From positions 40,964 to 104,963 of the forward strand of contig NZ_JAIQDG010000040.1 in assembly GCF_020037125.1 (NCBI RefSeq): 64,000 nt of DNA. Direction: 5' to 3'. The DNA comes from Myxococcus sp. RHSTA-1-4 (GTDB taxonomy: Bacteria > Myxococcota > Myxococcia > Myxococcales > Myxococcaceae). A model generated the notes under the pieces. The model worked only from the letters and a program-made list of their open reading frames with translations, had not been told where the DNA came from and did not search any database. A program made the position numbers and the translations under genes. Of this stretch, positions 8,830 through 17,946 are shown one piece after another; position 1 is the first letter of the stretch; every line of letters starts with the position of its first letter.

Positions 8830-9561
8830 TCAGTTCAGGTACTGGTCCCGGTCCGGACGGTTCGGGTTCTTCGGCACCACGCGCAGGTGCTTGGAACGGT
8901 CCTTGAGCTGGCGCTGCAGGCGCCAGTGCTGGAAGTGCAGCATCAGCCGGCGCGGGCTGACACCCCGCACGTAGGCGAACACCATGCCCAGCGCGAGCAG
9001 GTCCGGCACCTGCGTCTGCCAGCCGGCGGTGACGGCCGACAGCACGACGAAGCCCGCGCCGATGCCGGCCAGCGCGTTGCCGGACAGGGGGATGCCCCAG
9101 AAGTTCGTCTCACCGCGCCCGATGCTCAGGCCGTACGCCACCCACAGCACCGTCGTCATCACGTTGCCGCCGGTGTACGCCTGCGTCGTCGCCCCGGGCA
9201 CCACCATGGCCAGCAGCGCCGTCACGACGCCCGCCAGCGCGGTGATGCCCAACCCCACCAGCAGCAGGCGCTTGCCGCCCCAGATGGACTCCAGGTAGCC
9301 ACCAATCGACCAGATGATGATGGCGCCGAAGATGATGCCGAGGGGGCTCGCCTCGATGAAGGCATAGGTCAGCGGCTGCCAGAGCAGCAGCCGGCGGAGG
9401 ACGACGTCCGGCAGCAGCAGCAGCAGCCCGCCCTGCCCTCCCTTGGTGAGGTGGAACAGCACGGAGCCAGCCACCAGCGCGACCGCCAGCTTGGACGCCA
9501 TCGTCTCCAGGCCGGGCAGTCCACCACCACCCCTGCCGCCGAAGCTGCGCATCGGTCGCAT
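8830..9561 (-). CDS. Rhomboid-family membrane protein, probably inactive
   Basis: A 243-residue protein with about six hydrophobic segments. The stretch WQPLTYAFIEASPLGIIFGA followed by SIGGYLESIWG mirrors rhomboid TM2, where active enzymes have a HxxxN-type motif. Here the His and Asn are replaced. Where GxSG should carry the catalytic Ser, the sequence is AYTGGNVMTTVLW, without it. I therefore read it as a pseudoprotease (iRhom/derlin-like) rather than a peptidase. The cytoplasmic tail is basic (RRLMLHFQHWRLQRQLKDRSK). GGGAGGAG precedes the ATG. It is convergent with the sigma-54 regulator (36-bp gap). Confidence 0.75.
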   Translation of the reverse strand: MRPMRSFGGRGGGGLPGLETMASKLAVALVAGSVLFHLTKGGQGGLLLLLPDVVLRRLLLWQPLTYAFIEASPLGIIFGAIIIWSIGGYLESIWGGKRLLLVGLGITALAGVVTALLAMVVPGATTQAYTGGNVMTTVLWVAYGLSIGRGETNFWGIPLSGNALAGIGAGFVVLSAVTAGWQTQVPDLLALGMVFAYVRGVSPRRLMLHFQHWRLQRQLKDRSKHLRVVPKNPNRPDRDQYLN

Positions 9562-9639
9562 TCAGTACTCCTCCCACTCACCGCTCAAGGGACGCCCAAA
9601 GGTGGTGGAACCCCCGCCGCTTCGCAACCCCAAACGACA

Positions 9640-9674
9640 AGGGCGCCCATCCCCGTCACCAGGGAGAGCGCCCT
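9640..9674 (-). terminator. Intrinsic terminator after the 65-residue gene
   Basis: AGGGCGC (9640-9646) pairs with GCGCCCT (9668-9674), with an inner TCCC/GGGA pairing. Read on the minus strand the hairpin is followed by TTGTCGTTTGGGG. It lies just downstream of the small gene ending at 9708. Confidence 0.6.
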
Positions 9675-9707
9675 CGAATGCCGGCTCTTCCGCCCTCGCG
9701 CGGCCGC

Positions 9708-9905
9708 TCAGGACTTCGCGCGGTAGAAGAGCGTGATGGTCAGACAGTGGAACTCCTTGTCGGAGGACTGCGTCACCACCCTGTCCACCACTTCGACGTT
9801 GGGGTTCTCCTTGAGCCACTTGGTGATGTTCTCACCCATGTTCTCGCGGTCACGCGCCAGAGTCGTGGAGAACACCTTGACTCCCGTGAAGCTGATAACG
9901 CCCAT
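9708..9905 (-). CDS. Small conserved-looking hypothetical protein (65 aa)
   Basis: Not recognised. The 65-residue product (starting MGVISFTGVKVFS and ending LTITLFYRAKS) has no signal peptide and alternates hydrophobic and polar residues like a small alpha/beta domain. CGAGGG lies a few bases upstream of the ATG and a clear hairpin terminator follows, so I consider it a real monocistronic gene. Its central segment NITKWLKENPNVEVVDRVV looks like a helix followed by a strand. No function can be assigned. Confidence 0.7.
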   Translation of the reverse strand: MGVISFTGVKVFSTTLARDRENMGENITKWLKENPNVEVVDRVVTQSSDKEFHCLTITLFYRAKS

Positions 9906-10043
9906 TCCGACCCTCGTCTAAACCAGAGATTCTGGACGTTTACCCCGAGACGATTCCGCCATCAAGAAACGGGGCCGACATTCCAGTCCTGGCGGACCCG
10001 GCTCCTCGGGGGGCCGGCGGTTCTCCGTCGAACAGAAGGCCCG

Positions 10044-10068
10044 GGCCGCCCCACCTTCCAGGGCGGCC
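10044..10068 (-). terminator. GC hairpin downstream of the thiolase operon
   Basis: GGCCGCCC (10044-10051) pairs perfectly with GGGCGGCC (10061-10068) around a nine-base loop, 50 bases past the end of the minus-strand operon. The tail is only modestly T-rich (GGGCCTTCTGTTC). Confidence 0.4.
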
Positions 10069-10119
10069 AGGGCGCGGTCGCAGCCCCGCACCGGGTGCAC
10101 GGGGCACGGGCCGTCTACT

Positions 10120-10368
10120 TCACCTCGCGCCCGCGGCCTTGCGGGACAGACACGCGACCTCGTCCTTGCAGGCGGGACCGATGCCCTCGGGGTGGGCGGT
10201 GAGCGGCGTCTTGTCACTCTCTTCCACGCCACACACCACGCACTTGCGCTTGCGGTTGCGGCGCTCGGCGCGGCGCTGCTCGGCGATGGCCTTGGCCCGC
10301 TCACGGGCCGTCTTCGCGTCCACCTCGTTGCTCATCTCGCGTCCCGGTTGGAAGTCCTGTGCCGTCAT
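10120..10368 (-). CDS. Small CxxC protein coupled to thiolase
   Basis: An 82-residue product if it starts at the ATG in the TGATG overlap with the thiolase stop; an internal ATG at 10335 would give 71 residues. The N-terminal half is a highly charged helix (TARERAKAIAEQRRAERRNRKRK). The C-terminal half has CVVCG followed by two more Cys (PACKDEVAC), which may form a zinc knuckle. I do not recognise the family. The overlap suggests translational coupling to the thiolase, but nothing indicates a metabolic role. Confidence 0.7.
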   Translation of the reverse strand: MTAQDFQPGREMSNEVDAKTARERAKAIAEQRRAERRNRKRKCVVCGVEESDKTPLTAHPEGIGPACKDEVACLSRKAAGAR

Positions 10369-11564
10369 CAGAGCGCCTCGACCAGCACCGCGATGCCCTG
10401 GCCGCCGCCGATGCAGGCGGACCCGATACCATAGCGGCCACCACGACGCTTCAGCTCGTACACCAGCGTGGTGGTGATGCGAGCCCCGGACGCGCCCAGC
10501 GGATGGCCCACGGCAATCGCGCCGCCGTTGACGTTGGTCCTGTCCCGGGGAAGGCCCAGCTCCTTCTCCACCGCGAGGTACTGCGGCGCGAAGGCCTCGT
10601 TGACCTCGAAGAGGTCCACGTCGGACAGCTGGCACTGCGCGCGCTCCAGCAGCTGGCGGATGGCCGGCGCCGGGCCAATGCCCATGATGCGCGGGTCACA
10701 CCCGGAGATGCCCCAGTTGACCAGCCGGGCGATGGGCTTCAGGCCGTGCTTCTCCACGAACCCGCGCGTGGCCATCACCATGGAGCCCGCGCCGTCGCAG
10801 ATGCCGCTGGCCGCGCCCGCGTGCACCACGCCGTCCTTCTTGAAGACCTTGGGCAGCTTGCGCAGCCCCTCCACCGTGGTCTCCGGACGGTTGTGCTCGT
10901 CGCGGGAGACGACGGTGTCACCCTTCCTGCCCTTGATGGTGACGGGGGCAATCTCGTCGTTGAAGCGGCCCGCCTCCTGCGCGGCGGCGAAGCGCTTCTG
11001 GGTGAGGACGGCGTACTCGTCCACCTGGTCCTGCGTGAGCGAGTAGTCCACCGCGAGCTGCTCGGCGGTGAGGGCCATGGCCTGGCCGGTGTAGCTGTCG
11101 GTGAGGGCCGTCCAGAGCATGTCCTCCAGGTTCCCCTTGCCCAGCGGCAGGCCCCAGCGGGCGCCGCGGATGACGTGGGGCGCCTGGCTCATGGACTCCG
11201 TGCCGCCGGCCAGCACGCAGCTCGCCTGCTCGGTGAGCATCATCTCGGCCGCGGTGACGAACGCCTGGAAGCCGGAGCCACACAGCCGGTTGACGCCCAG
11301 GGCGGGCACCGGCACGGGCACGCCGGTGCGCAGGCCCACGTGGCGCGGCAGGTAGATGGCGTCCGCGCTGGTCTGCACCACGTTGCCGTACACGATGTGC
11401 TGGACATCCTCGGGCGACACCTTCGCCTGGGCGAGGGCGGCCTTCGCCGACTCCACGGCGAGGTCGGTGGCGCTGAGCTCCTTCAGGCTGCCCCCGTAGG
11501 TACCGAACGGGGTGCGCTTGCCGGAAAGGAAGTAGATCTCCTCGTTCTTGGACACGCTCTTCAT
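10368..11564 (-). CDS. Acetyl-CoA acetyltransferase (thiolase)
   Basis: A 398-residue type II thiolase of full family length. The acyl-accepting Cys is in NRLCGSG (C95). The second catalytic signature is NEAFAPQ, and the C-terminal pair is GHPLGASGAR (H354) and CIGGGQG (C384). It catalyses reversible condensation of acetyl-CoA, or thiolysis of 3-ketoacyl-CoA. A biosynthetic (acetoacetyl-CoA) or beta-oxidation role cannot be decided from the sequence. The ribosome site is weak. The small CxxC gene downstream overlaps its stop codon. Confidence 0.95.
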   Translation of the reverse strand: MKSVSKNEEIYFLSGKRTPFGTYGGSLKELSATDLAVESAKAALAQAKVSPEDVQHIVYGNVVQTSADAIYLPRHVGLRTGVPVPVPALGVNRLCGSGFQAFVTAAEMMLTEQASCVLAGGTESMSQAPHVIRGARWGLPLGKGNLEDMLWTALTDSYTGQAMALTAEQLAVDYSLTQDQVDEYAVLTQKRFAAAQEAGRFNDEIAPVTIKGRKGDTVVSRDEHNRPETTVEGLRKLPKVFKKDGVVHAGAASGICDGAGSMVMATRGFVEKHGLKPIARLVNWGISGCDPRIMGIGPAPAIRQLLERAQCQLSDVDLFEVNEAFAPQYLAVEKELGLPRDRTNVNGGAIAVGHPLGASGARITTTLVYELKRRGGRYGIGSACIGGGQGIAVLVEAL

Positions 11565-11639
11565 GGTGGTCGTCTACCTACTCTCAACAGACGCGCGGTG
11601 CACGCACGCCGTGACGTGATGACGTGTGGGTCTGAGTCG

Positions 11640-12287
11640 TCAGGGCAGCCGCCGGCCCAGGAAGGCGCTGGCGACGATGGCAAGCGCCATGACGGTCAAC
11701 AACAACCCCTGCAGGTTCTGTCGCCGAATCTCCTTGCGTCCGAGCCCCTGGTACCAGGAACGCCCGGCCTCCACGCGGCCTTCCCACGTGAAATCGCCCG
11801 TGGGGGTGAAGCCCTCCAGGCGCCGGAGGTGGGCACGCAGCAGCCGCTCCGGGGAAGCGTCTTCCAGTGAACCGGAACGGTAGACGCCGGGAAGCTCGAT
11901 GGCGGGGCGGCGGTAGCCGGCGGTGATGACGAAGCCCCGGGGCGCCACCGGGGTGAGGAGGTAGAGCCGGGGGGAGCCGTCCTGCCCCAGATGGAGCGTG
12001 GCGAACACGCGCTCCCCCGGGTGGGCCCAGTCATAGGAGCGGGTGGCGCGCTGGAGGCGGGGCTTCTCCTCGTGGCTGCCGAGCGCCACGAAGCCGAGCG
12101 CCTGGAGCTGGGCGGCCAGCGGGCCAAGCTCCAGCGGAAGGTCCATCTGGTCCGAGGGGGCCTCGGGCTCCACGCGGACGCTGCCGGGGAAGAGGAAGAG
12201 GATGGCGCGCCAGAGGTTGAGGCTCAGCAGCACCACGGCGAGCACGAGGCCGGCGACGGCGATGCCCAGTTCGACGAGGAGATTCAT
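11640..12287 (-). CDS. Membrane-anchored hypothetical protein
   Basis: A 215-residue protein with one hydrophobic segment at each end (residues ~5-35 and ~192-210) and a soluble middle of about 150 residues (YDWAHPGERVFATLHLGQDG... ...FTPTGDFTWEGRVEAGRSWY). The topology suggests both termini on the same side and the middle domain on the other. GAGGGG sits eight bases before the chosen ATG; a longer frame upstream lacks support. The family is not recognised. It lies 59 bp downstream of the kinase-ATPase gene on the same strand and may be co-transcribed with it. Confidence 0.75.
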   Translation of the reverse strand: MNLLVELGIAVAGLVLAVVLLSLNLWRAILFLFPGSVRVEPEAPSDQMDLPLELGPLAAQLQALGFVALGSHEEKPRLQRATRSYDWAHPGERVFATLHLGQDGSPRLYLLTPVAPRGFVITAGYRRPAIELPGVYRSGSLEDASPERLLRAHLRRLEGFTPTGDFTWEGRVEAGRSWYQGLGRKEIRRQNLQGLLLTVMALAIVASAFLGRRLP

Positions 12288-12346
12288 GCGGGGAGCCCCT
12301 CGAAGAGGGTCATCCGGGCACCCTAGCGGAAAGCGGGTCCGCGCGC

Positions 12347-15300
12347 TCACGCGCTCCGCAGGACCCCCACGCGCCGCTGGAGGGCGGTTCGCACGGAGGT
12401 GGCCAGCGACAGGAGGCCGGTGGCGCGTGCCTCGGTGAAGAGGGCCTCCGCCGTCGTCAACTCCGCCACCGACTCGCCCAGGGGCTCGCGCTCCGCGAGC
12501 GCCAGGTGCACCAGCCCCATCTGCAAGGTGTTGCCCGTCAGCTCCGCCAGCGCCAGCGCGCGCCGCAGGTGCATGGTGCCCTCTTCTCCGGGCAACAGCG
12601 CCGCCATGGCCCGGCGGGCGAGGATTTCATCCCACGGGTTGGCCAGCATCGGGTCCGTCGCCCGTGCGAGCGCCGCCTCCGCCGCGTCACCCGCCGACAG
12701 CATGTTCCCCTGCTCGCGCTCGAACCGCGACTCGTAGACGCGCAGCAGCGTCTCCATGCGCAGCCCCCCCTCGCGGGCCGCGGCCAGGGCCCTCGGCAGC
12801 GACTGGCGCGCCGCCGCCGCGTCCTCGAAGAGCACGTCGCGGCACGCCTGGTACACCAGCAGGTGGCTCTGCAGCCACCGGTCTCCCGGCAGCACCCGCG
12901 CCAGCGCCTCCGCGCGGGCCACCACCGCGGCCACGTGCTCGTGCTCGCCGCGCTCCAGGTAGTAGGGCGGAGTGAAGATGGCCAGGTTGCGCTCCATCAG
13001 CCGGGGGCTGCCCAGCCGCCGCACCAGGTCCGTCTTCTCCGTGAACGCCGGCACGAAGGCCGAGCCATCGCCCGTGAAGGCCGCGCGCGTCACCACCGAG
13101 AACAGGTGGAAGGCGCGCACGTCCGAGAACCCGTGCGCCTCCGCCGCCGCGTACCCGTCGCGCGTGGCCTGCGCGTCCAGCGGCTCGCCCCGCAGCGCCA
13201 GGGTCATGTTCATCATGTAGCCGCCCATGCCCAGCGCCCAGGCCAGGCGACGGGGCAGCCGCCCCAGGGCCTCGCGCATCCCGCGCAGGCGCGCGAGCTG
13301 CTCGAACTGCGTCTCCAGCACGCCCGCGAAGCGGCCCGTATACGCGCAGACCATCGCCGGAGACAGCAGCGTCGCGGCCCGGTACGGCGACACCTCCGGC
13401 TGCTCGGTCCGCACGCGCTCCACCAGCGCCGCCAGGTCCTCCGTGCGCCCGAGGATGGCCAGCGCCATGCCCTGGAGGATTCGCAGCTCCGCCTGCTTCC
13501 AGAACACGTCCGCTTCGGACGCGTACGCATCCGCCTCGCGCTCGCGGAACAGCTCCCGCAGCCGCGCGGGACGCTCGGCCTCGGGTGCCGAGCACGCCGC
13601 CTCCAGCTCCGCCAGCGCCTGCCGCTGCCCCGCCACCAGGTCCACCCCGGCCGCCCAGTGCGCGAAGAGCTTCTCCGCGAAGGCCAGCGAGGTGGGCGGG
13701 TCGCTCGAGTAGCCCACCTCCACGATGGTCACCCAGATGCGCAAGAGCAGCCTGTCTCGTCCCGGGAAGTCCGGCGCGGCCTCCAGCAGCGCCGCCGCCT
13801 CCTTCAAGAGGAGCGTGGCCTCCAGCAGCGCCTGGGCTTCAATCGCCGCCCGCCCCGCGTCCAGCAGCGGGCCGATGGCCAGCTCCGGCTCCGACGAGCG
13901 CAGGTAGTGCCAGCCCACCGTGCGCGACAGGTCCGGCCGCTGCGAGTGCAGCGTCTGCAGCGCCAGCGCCACCCGCCCGTGCGCCACCCGCCGCTCGGGC
14001 TCCGGCGTGCTGTCGTAGACGGCCTGGTGCACGGTGTCGTGCGTGAAGACGTAGCGCCCCTCGGCCTCCTGGAGGAACTGCCGCTCGACGATGCCGTCGA
14101 GCACCGCGAACAGCTCCACCTCGGGCAGGTCCGCCAGCGCGCGCACCAGGGGCAATTCCAGGCTGCGCCCCGCGGGCGCCAGCCGCCGCAGCAGCGCCAC
14201 CTGCTCCGGAGGCGCCGTGGCCAGGCGCGCCAGCACCGCGTCCTCGATGCTTGCGGGCAGGGGCCGCGTGTCCAGCCCCTCCGCCGCGCTCCACCGGCCG
14301 CCCACGCGCGTGAGCGCGTTCTCCTCCACCAGCGCGCGCAGGCACTCGGTGGCGAAGAAGGCGTTGCCCCCCGTGGTGGCGTGCAGCCGCGTCACGAAAC
14401 CCTCGGGAACCGCCAGCCCCGGCAGCGCCAGCTCCACCAGCGTGCGCACGTGTTCGACCGTCAGCGGCTCCAGGTCCATGCGCGTGGTGAGCTTCTCGTC
14501 CACCGTCTGGAAGGCGAGGCTCAGCCGGCTCAGCTCGCCGGAGCGGAACGTGCCCACCACCATGCCGCGCGTGCCGTGCAGCGTGCGGATGAGCACGTTG
14601 AGCACCTCCAGCGTGGCGCTGTCCGCCCACTGGAGGTCCTCGAAGCACAGCACCAGCGTCATCTGGCGCCCCAGCGCCTGCACCCACTCCGCCAGCGCGC
14701 CGAAGAAGGCCAGCTTCTCCTCGCCCACCGTCTGGGGAGGCACCGCGCCCGCCTCCGCCCCCAGCCCCGGCAGCAGCCGCCCCAGCTTCGGAGACAGCCG
14801 CTGCATCATCTCCACCGGCGTGTGCGGGATGAGGCAGCGCAGCGCCTGCGTAATCGGCGTCAGGGGGGCCTGTCCCTCGGCCCGGCACTGCCCGCGCCCG
14901 AAGGGCACCTCCGCCAGCTTCGCCTGCAGCTCGAACTCCTGGAGCAGCCGCGTCTTGCCCACGCCCGCCGGAGCGCCGATGAGCATCGCCCGGGACTGGG
15001 CCCAGTCCGCCTCGGCCAGCCCGTTCATCAGCGCTTCCAGCTCCGTGGAGCGCCCCACCACCTCCGGCACGTGCAGGTAGCTGGCGCGCGCCGACAGCGT
15101 CTCCTCGGGCAGCGGCTCGCCGCTGGCGTGGCACAGCGCCTCCAGCAGCTCGCCCGCGTCCTGGAAACGCTCGCGAGGGTCCTTGGCCAGCAGCAGGAGA
15201 ATCAGCTCCTCGAGCTGCGGCTCCACGGGGCAAATCGTCGAGGGCCGTGGCGGCGGGCGCGTCAGATGGTCCGCCAGCAGGGCCGCCGGCGTGTTGCGCT

Positions 15301-16054
15301 TGAAGGGCAGCCGGCCGGTGACGAGGTAGTAGGCCATCACCCCCAGCGAGTACAGGTCCGCGCGCCCGTCGATGCTGGCGCCGCGCTGCCACTCCGGAGC
15401 GAGGTACTCCAGCGTGCCCTTGAGCCGGCCGGGGCTGGGCGTGCCGAGCTGGTGCATCACCCCGAAGTCCATCAGCTTCACCGCGCCGGAGCGGGTGATG
15501 CGCACGTTGCTGGCCTTGATGTCGCAGTGGACGTACAGCCGCGAGTGCAGGAAGGCCAGCACCTGCGCCATCTGGATGAGCACCCGGTACAACGTGCGCG
15601 TGTCCAGCGGCTTCTCACGCGCCAGCGTGCTCAGGTCCGTCCCGTCCACCACCTCCATGGTGATGAAGCGGTTGCCGGCCTCCGTCATGCCCCAGTCGAA
15701 CACCTTCAGCGTGCCGGGGTGCTGCAGCTTCTTCATCGCGAAGAACTCGTGCCGGAACATCAGCACCAGCTCCTCCGTCTTCGCCGCCGTCAGCCCCGCG
15801 GGGACCTGCATCTCCTTCAGCGCCACCCGCCGGTGCTCGTGCAGGTCCGACGCCAGCCAGATGCGGCCCATGCCGCCCTCACCCAGCAGCCCCTCCACCT
15901 GGTAGCGCCCCGTCACCACCATGCCCGGCTCCAGCGAGCGGCGCTCTCCGGCGCGAGCCCCCGGTAGGGTGATGGGCGTGCGGATGCGGTCCCCCCACGA
16001 GCTTGGAGGACGGCTGCGCTCGTCCAGGACGGTTGTCTTCTCCTCGTCGCTCAC
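12347..16054 (-). CDS. Ser/Thr protein kinase fused to AAA ATPase and TPR-like region
   Basis: A 1235-residue cytoplasmic signalling protein. The kinase domain (~50-310) has glycine loop GEGGMG, Lys80 in VALKEMQ, catalytic loop HCDIKASN (176-183, Cys instead of Arg) and DFG at 196-198. An ATPase module follows with Walker A GAPAGVGKT (360-368) and Walker B LVLCFEDLQWAD, the STAND/AAA_16 type found in many myxobacterial kinases. The rest (~650-1235) is helical and Ala/Leu/Arg-rich, compatible with TPR repeats. No membrane segment is seen. The kinase probably receives input through the ATPase-TPR part; the substrate is unknown. Confidence 0.93.
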   Translation of the reverse strand: MSDEEKTTVLDERSRPPSSWGDRIRTPITLPGARAGERRSLEPGMVVTGRYQVEGLLGEGGMGRIWLASDLHEHRRVALKEMQVPAGLTAAKTEELVLMFRHEFFAMKKLQHPGTLKVFDWGMTEAGNRFITMEVVDGTDLSTLAREKPLDTRTLYRVLIQMAQVLAFLHSRLYVHCDIKASNVRITRSGAVKLMDFGVMHQLGTPSPGRLKGTLEYLAPEWQRGASIDGRADLYSLGVMAYYLVTGRLPFKRNTPAALLADHLTRPPPRPSTICPVEPQLEELILLLLAKDPRERFQDAGELLEALCHASGEPLPEETLSARASYLHVPEVVGRSTELEALMNGLAEADWAQSRAMLIGAPAGVGKTRLLQEFELQAKLAEVPFGRGQCRAEGQAPLTPITQALRCLIPHTPVEMMQRLSPKLGRLLPGLGAEAGAVPPQTVGEEKLAFFGALAEWVQALGRQMTLVLCFEDLQWADSATLEVLNVLIRTLHGTRGMVVGTFRSGELSRLSLAFQTVDEKLTTRMDLEPLTVEHVRTLVELALPGLAVPEGFVTRLHATTGGNAFFATECLRALVEENALTRVGGRWSAAEGLDTRPLPASIEDAVLARLATAPPEQVALLRRLAPAGRSLELPLVRALADLPEVELFAVLDGIVERQFLQEAEGRYVFTHDTVHQAVYDSTPEPERRVAHGRVALALQTLHSQRPDLSRTVGWHYLRSSEPELAIGPLLDAGRAAIEAQALLEATLLLKEAAALLEAAPDFPGRDRLLLRIWVTIVEVGYSSDPPTSLAFAEKLFAHWAAGVDLVAGQRQALAELEAACSAPEAERPARLRELFREREADAYASEADVFWKQAELRILQGMALAILGRTEDLAALVERVRTEQPEVSPYRAATLLSPAMVCAYTGRFAGVLETQFEQLARLRGMREALGRLPRRLAWALGMGGYMMNMTLALRGEPLDAQATRDGYAAAEAHGFSDVRAFHLFSVVTRAAFTGDGSAFVPAFTEKTDLVRRLGSPRLMERNLAIFTPPYYLERGEHEHVAAVVARAEALARVLPGDRWLQSHLLVYQACRDVLFEDAAAARQSLPRALAAAREGGLRMETLLRVYESRFEREQGNMLSAGDAAEAALARATDPMLANPWDEILARRAMAALLPGEEGTMHLRRALALAELTGNTLQMGLVHLALAEREPLGESVAELTTAEALFTEARATGLLSLATSVRTALQRRVGVLRSA

Positions 16055-16315
16055 AGGGATGGTAGGGGGCTCTGAGGGTCAGCGAAATCCAGAGGTCGAT
16101 GGAATATCACGTTTCCACGGTACGGGCACGTTCGAAGGTACCCATGCGGGTAACAGTGGACCTGAGTCAGGGCCGTCACGGCGAGCGTCGGCCAGAGCGA
16201 GCCCCGGCTGTGTGGCTGCCCGGCGGCCCTGCCTGAGGGGCCCGCCGGGTGGGTGCACATCCTTCCTCGCGAGGACGCCGGCCAGGGGGCCACGTCCAGG
16301 CGCGGGAGGTGGACG

Positions 16316-16978
16316 ATGCGCGGGGGCTCGAGGAAGTGGCTGGCGTGCGCGGGAGCGCTGGGCATGGCGGTGCTGGCGGCCTGTCAGGGCTCGGAGGAGG
16401 GGCCTCCCGGCGTGGAGGACGTGGCCGCCGCCACGGTGACGCTGGAGCCCGGCCACTGTGCCGGGGTGGTGGTGGAAGACGGCAGGCACGCCCTCACGGC
16501 GGCCCACTGCGTCCAGCCCGACGACACCCGGGTGGACATGTCCTTCCTGGACGGCCGGCGGCTGGGTGGCACCTACATCCACGTGGACCGGGGCCGCGAC
16601 GTGGCCGTCATCCGGCTGGACGCCCGAGCGCAAGTGCGGCCGCTGAAGGTCTCGGAAGGGCTGCCCACTCCCGGTGAGGCGCTCGTGTTCGCCGGCCGGA
16701 ACGACCGCCCGGGCGAGCCGCAGGAGGCCCTGCTGGAGCGGCTGGGCCGGTGCCCGTCGCTGCCGGGCGTACCGGCCGCCCTCTTCACCACGATGCGAGG
16801 CCGTCCGGGCGACTCCGGTGCGCCGCTGGTGGATTCGAGCATGCGGGTGGTGGGCCTGGTGCACGGCGGCGCGGCCTGCCGCATCGCCACACCCACTGCC
16901 GGACTGGGAGCCCTGGTGGGAGACCTGGCGAGGGGCGGCGCGACGCTGGCGAGCCAGGTCCCTCCCCGGGCGCGCTAG
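16316..16978 (+). CDS. Trypsin-like (S1) serine protease lipoprotein
   Basis: A 220-residue protein. The start is set at the ATG preceded by GGGAGGTGG, giving an N-terminus that reads as a lipoprotein signal: basic MRGGSRKW, a hydrophobic core and lipobox LAAC. All three catalytic residues are in recognisable context: TAAHC (His), RDVAVI (Asp) and GDSGAP (Ser). The domain is compact (~185 residues), with cysteines after the signal at PGHCAG, TAAHC, GRCPS and AACRI. It is probably tethered to the envelope or outer surface. It stands alone, divergent from the kinase gene. Confidence 0.9.
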   Translation: MRGGSRKWLACAGALGMAVLAACQGSEEGPPGVEDVAAATVTLEPGHCAGVVVEDGRHALTAAHCVQPDDTRVDMSFLDGRRLGGTYIHVDRGRDVAVIRLDARAQVRPLKVSEGLPTPGEALVFAGRNDRPGEPQEALLERLGRCPSLPGVPAALFTTMRGRPGDSGAPLVDSSMRVVGLVHGGAACRIATPTAGLGALVGDLARGGATLASQVPPRAR

Positions 16979-17078
16979 CCCTCCATGGAGGTCCCCCCGC
17001 CGGGCGTCGGTTGCCCGGTGCGCCGCCGCTTCCGAACTTGAGTCGGGCAGGCGAGGTACGCACGGAGGCGACACCACC

Positions 17079-17348
17079 ATGGCGGGCAACACCAGGAACT
17101 TCCAGCCGCGCAACCGGGGGCAGGTGGAGGATGCCCAGGACCGCGGCGCGGCCGAGACGGCCCGGCGGCTGGCGAAGGAGCGCGACGTCAACCCCGGCCC
17201 CACCGACGACACCGCCTGGGAGGCGCGGGTGGAGCGCGGCGAGGAGTGGACCACGGAGCAGGTCCCCGAGCGCGAGGCCCGCGGCGACGAGGAGCCGAAC
17301 TCCGAGGTGTCCCGCCGGGGACTTGTGAATCCCCCACCCGAGGAGTAG
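17079..17348 (+). CDS. Small hydrophilic, probably disordered protein
   Basis: An 89-residue product that is very rich in charged residues (about a third Glu, Asp, Arg or Lys) and lacks hydrophobic stretches, signal peptide and cysteines. It begins MAGNTRNFQPRNRGQ and ends VNPPPEE. GGAGG lies ten bases upstream of the ATG. I do not recognise a family. Composition resembles small hydrophilic proteins seen in stress or spore contexts, but that is only analogy. Confidence 0.7.
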   Translation: MAGNTRNFQPRNRGQVEDAQDRGAAETARRLAKERDVNPGPTDDTAWEARVERGEEWTTEQVPEREARGDEEPNSEVSRRGLVNPPPEE

Positions 17349-17528
17349 GGCCGTTCACGGGCCATCCCCGGGGCCGGAAACAAGCCCGAGGGGCCTGCCT
17401 GCCTCGACCAGGGGTGATGCGGACCCCTTGCCGCGCGTGCGCGGGGCGGTGATGCTGGGGGCTCAACACAACGTGGAGGGAGCACCGGACCAAGCCGGAG
17501 GCCTCCCGACCCAGGGAGTCGGTGTGCC

Positions 17529-17930
17529 GTGAAGCCGAAGGTTCTCATCGTCGAGAACTCCTGGACCATGCGCGAGACGCTGCGCCTGCTGCTGTCCGGC
17601 GAGTTCGACTGCACCACGGCAGCCGACGGCGAGTCCGGCCTGAAGCAGGCCCTGGCCCAGCCGCCCGACGTGCTCCTGTCCGACGTGAACATGGACGGCA
17701 TGGACGGGTACGAGCTGTGCCGCCGCTTCCGCGCCGAGCCCTCGCTGAAACACATCCCCGTCGCCTTCGTCAGCGGCTACGCGCCCCGCGAGGGCGTCAC
17801 CCCGGACGAGGGGCAGCCGGACGCGTACCTCGTCAAGCCGGTGAAGCCGCCCGTGCTCATCGCGGAGCTGCACAAGCTGCTGCGGCGCGACGGCGAGGGC
17901 CCCACCGCCCACGCCATCGGCAAGGCCTGA
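17529..17930 (+). CDS. Single-domain response regulator
   Basis: A 133-residue CheY-like receiver with no output domain. The phosphoacceptor Asp lies in VLLSDVNMDGMDGY; the conserved Ser/Thr is in VAFVSGYAP and the conserved Lys in YLVKPVKPP. The early acidic pocket is reduced: the N-terminus reads KVLIVENSW, with Glu-Asn where two acidic residues are usual. The start is GTG with GGGAG ten bases before. No histidine kinase is adjacent, so the partner is unknown. Confidence 0.92.
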   Translation: MKPKVLIVENSWTMRETLRLLLSGEFDCTTAADGESGLKQALAQPPDVLLSDVNMDGMDGYELCRRFRAEPSLKHIPVAFVSGYAPREGVTPDEGQPDAYLVKPVKPPVLIAELHKLLRRDGEGPTAHAIGKA

Positions 17931-17946
17931 GACACGCGGCGGGCGC

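Noticed and set aside
12506..15967. A 1153-codon plus-strand open frame opposite kinase-ATPase 1
   Set aside because: Composition is Arg/His/Gln-rich antisense style; the opposite frame has full kinase and Walker motifs.
16055..16315. A sigma-54 or strong sigma-70 promoter between the kinase and protease genes
   Set aside because: Only short palindromes (such as TACCC-ATGC-GGGTA) were seen, with no properly spaced hexamers.
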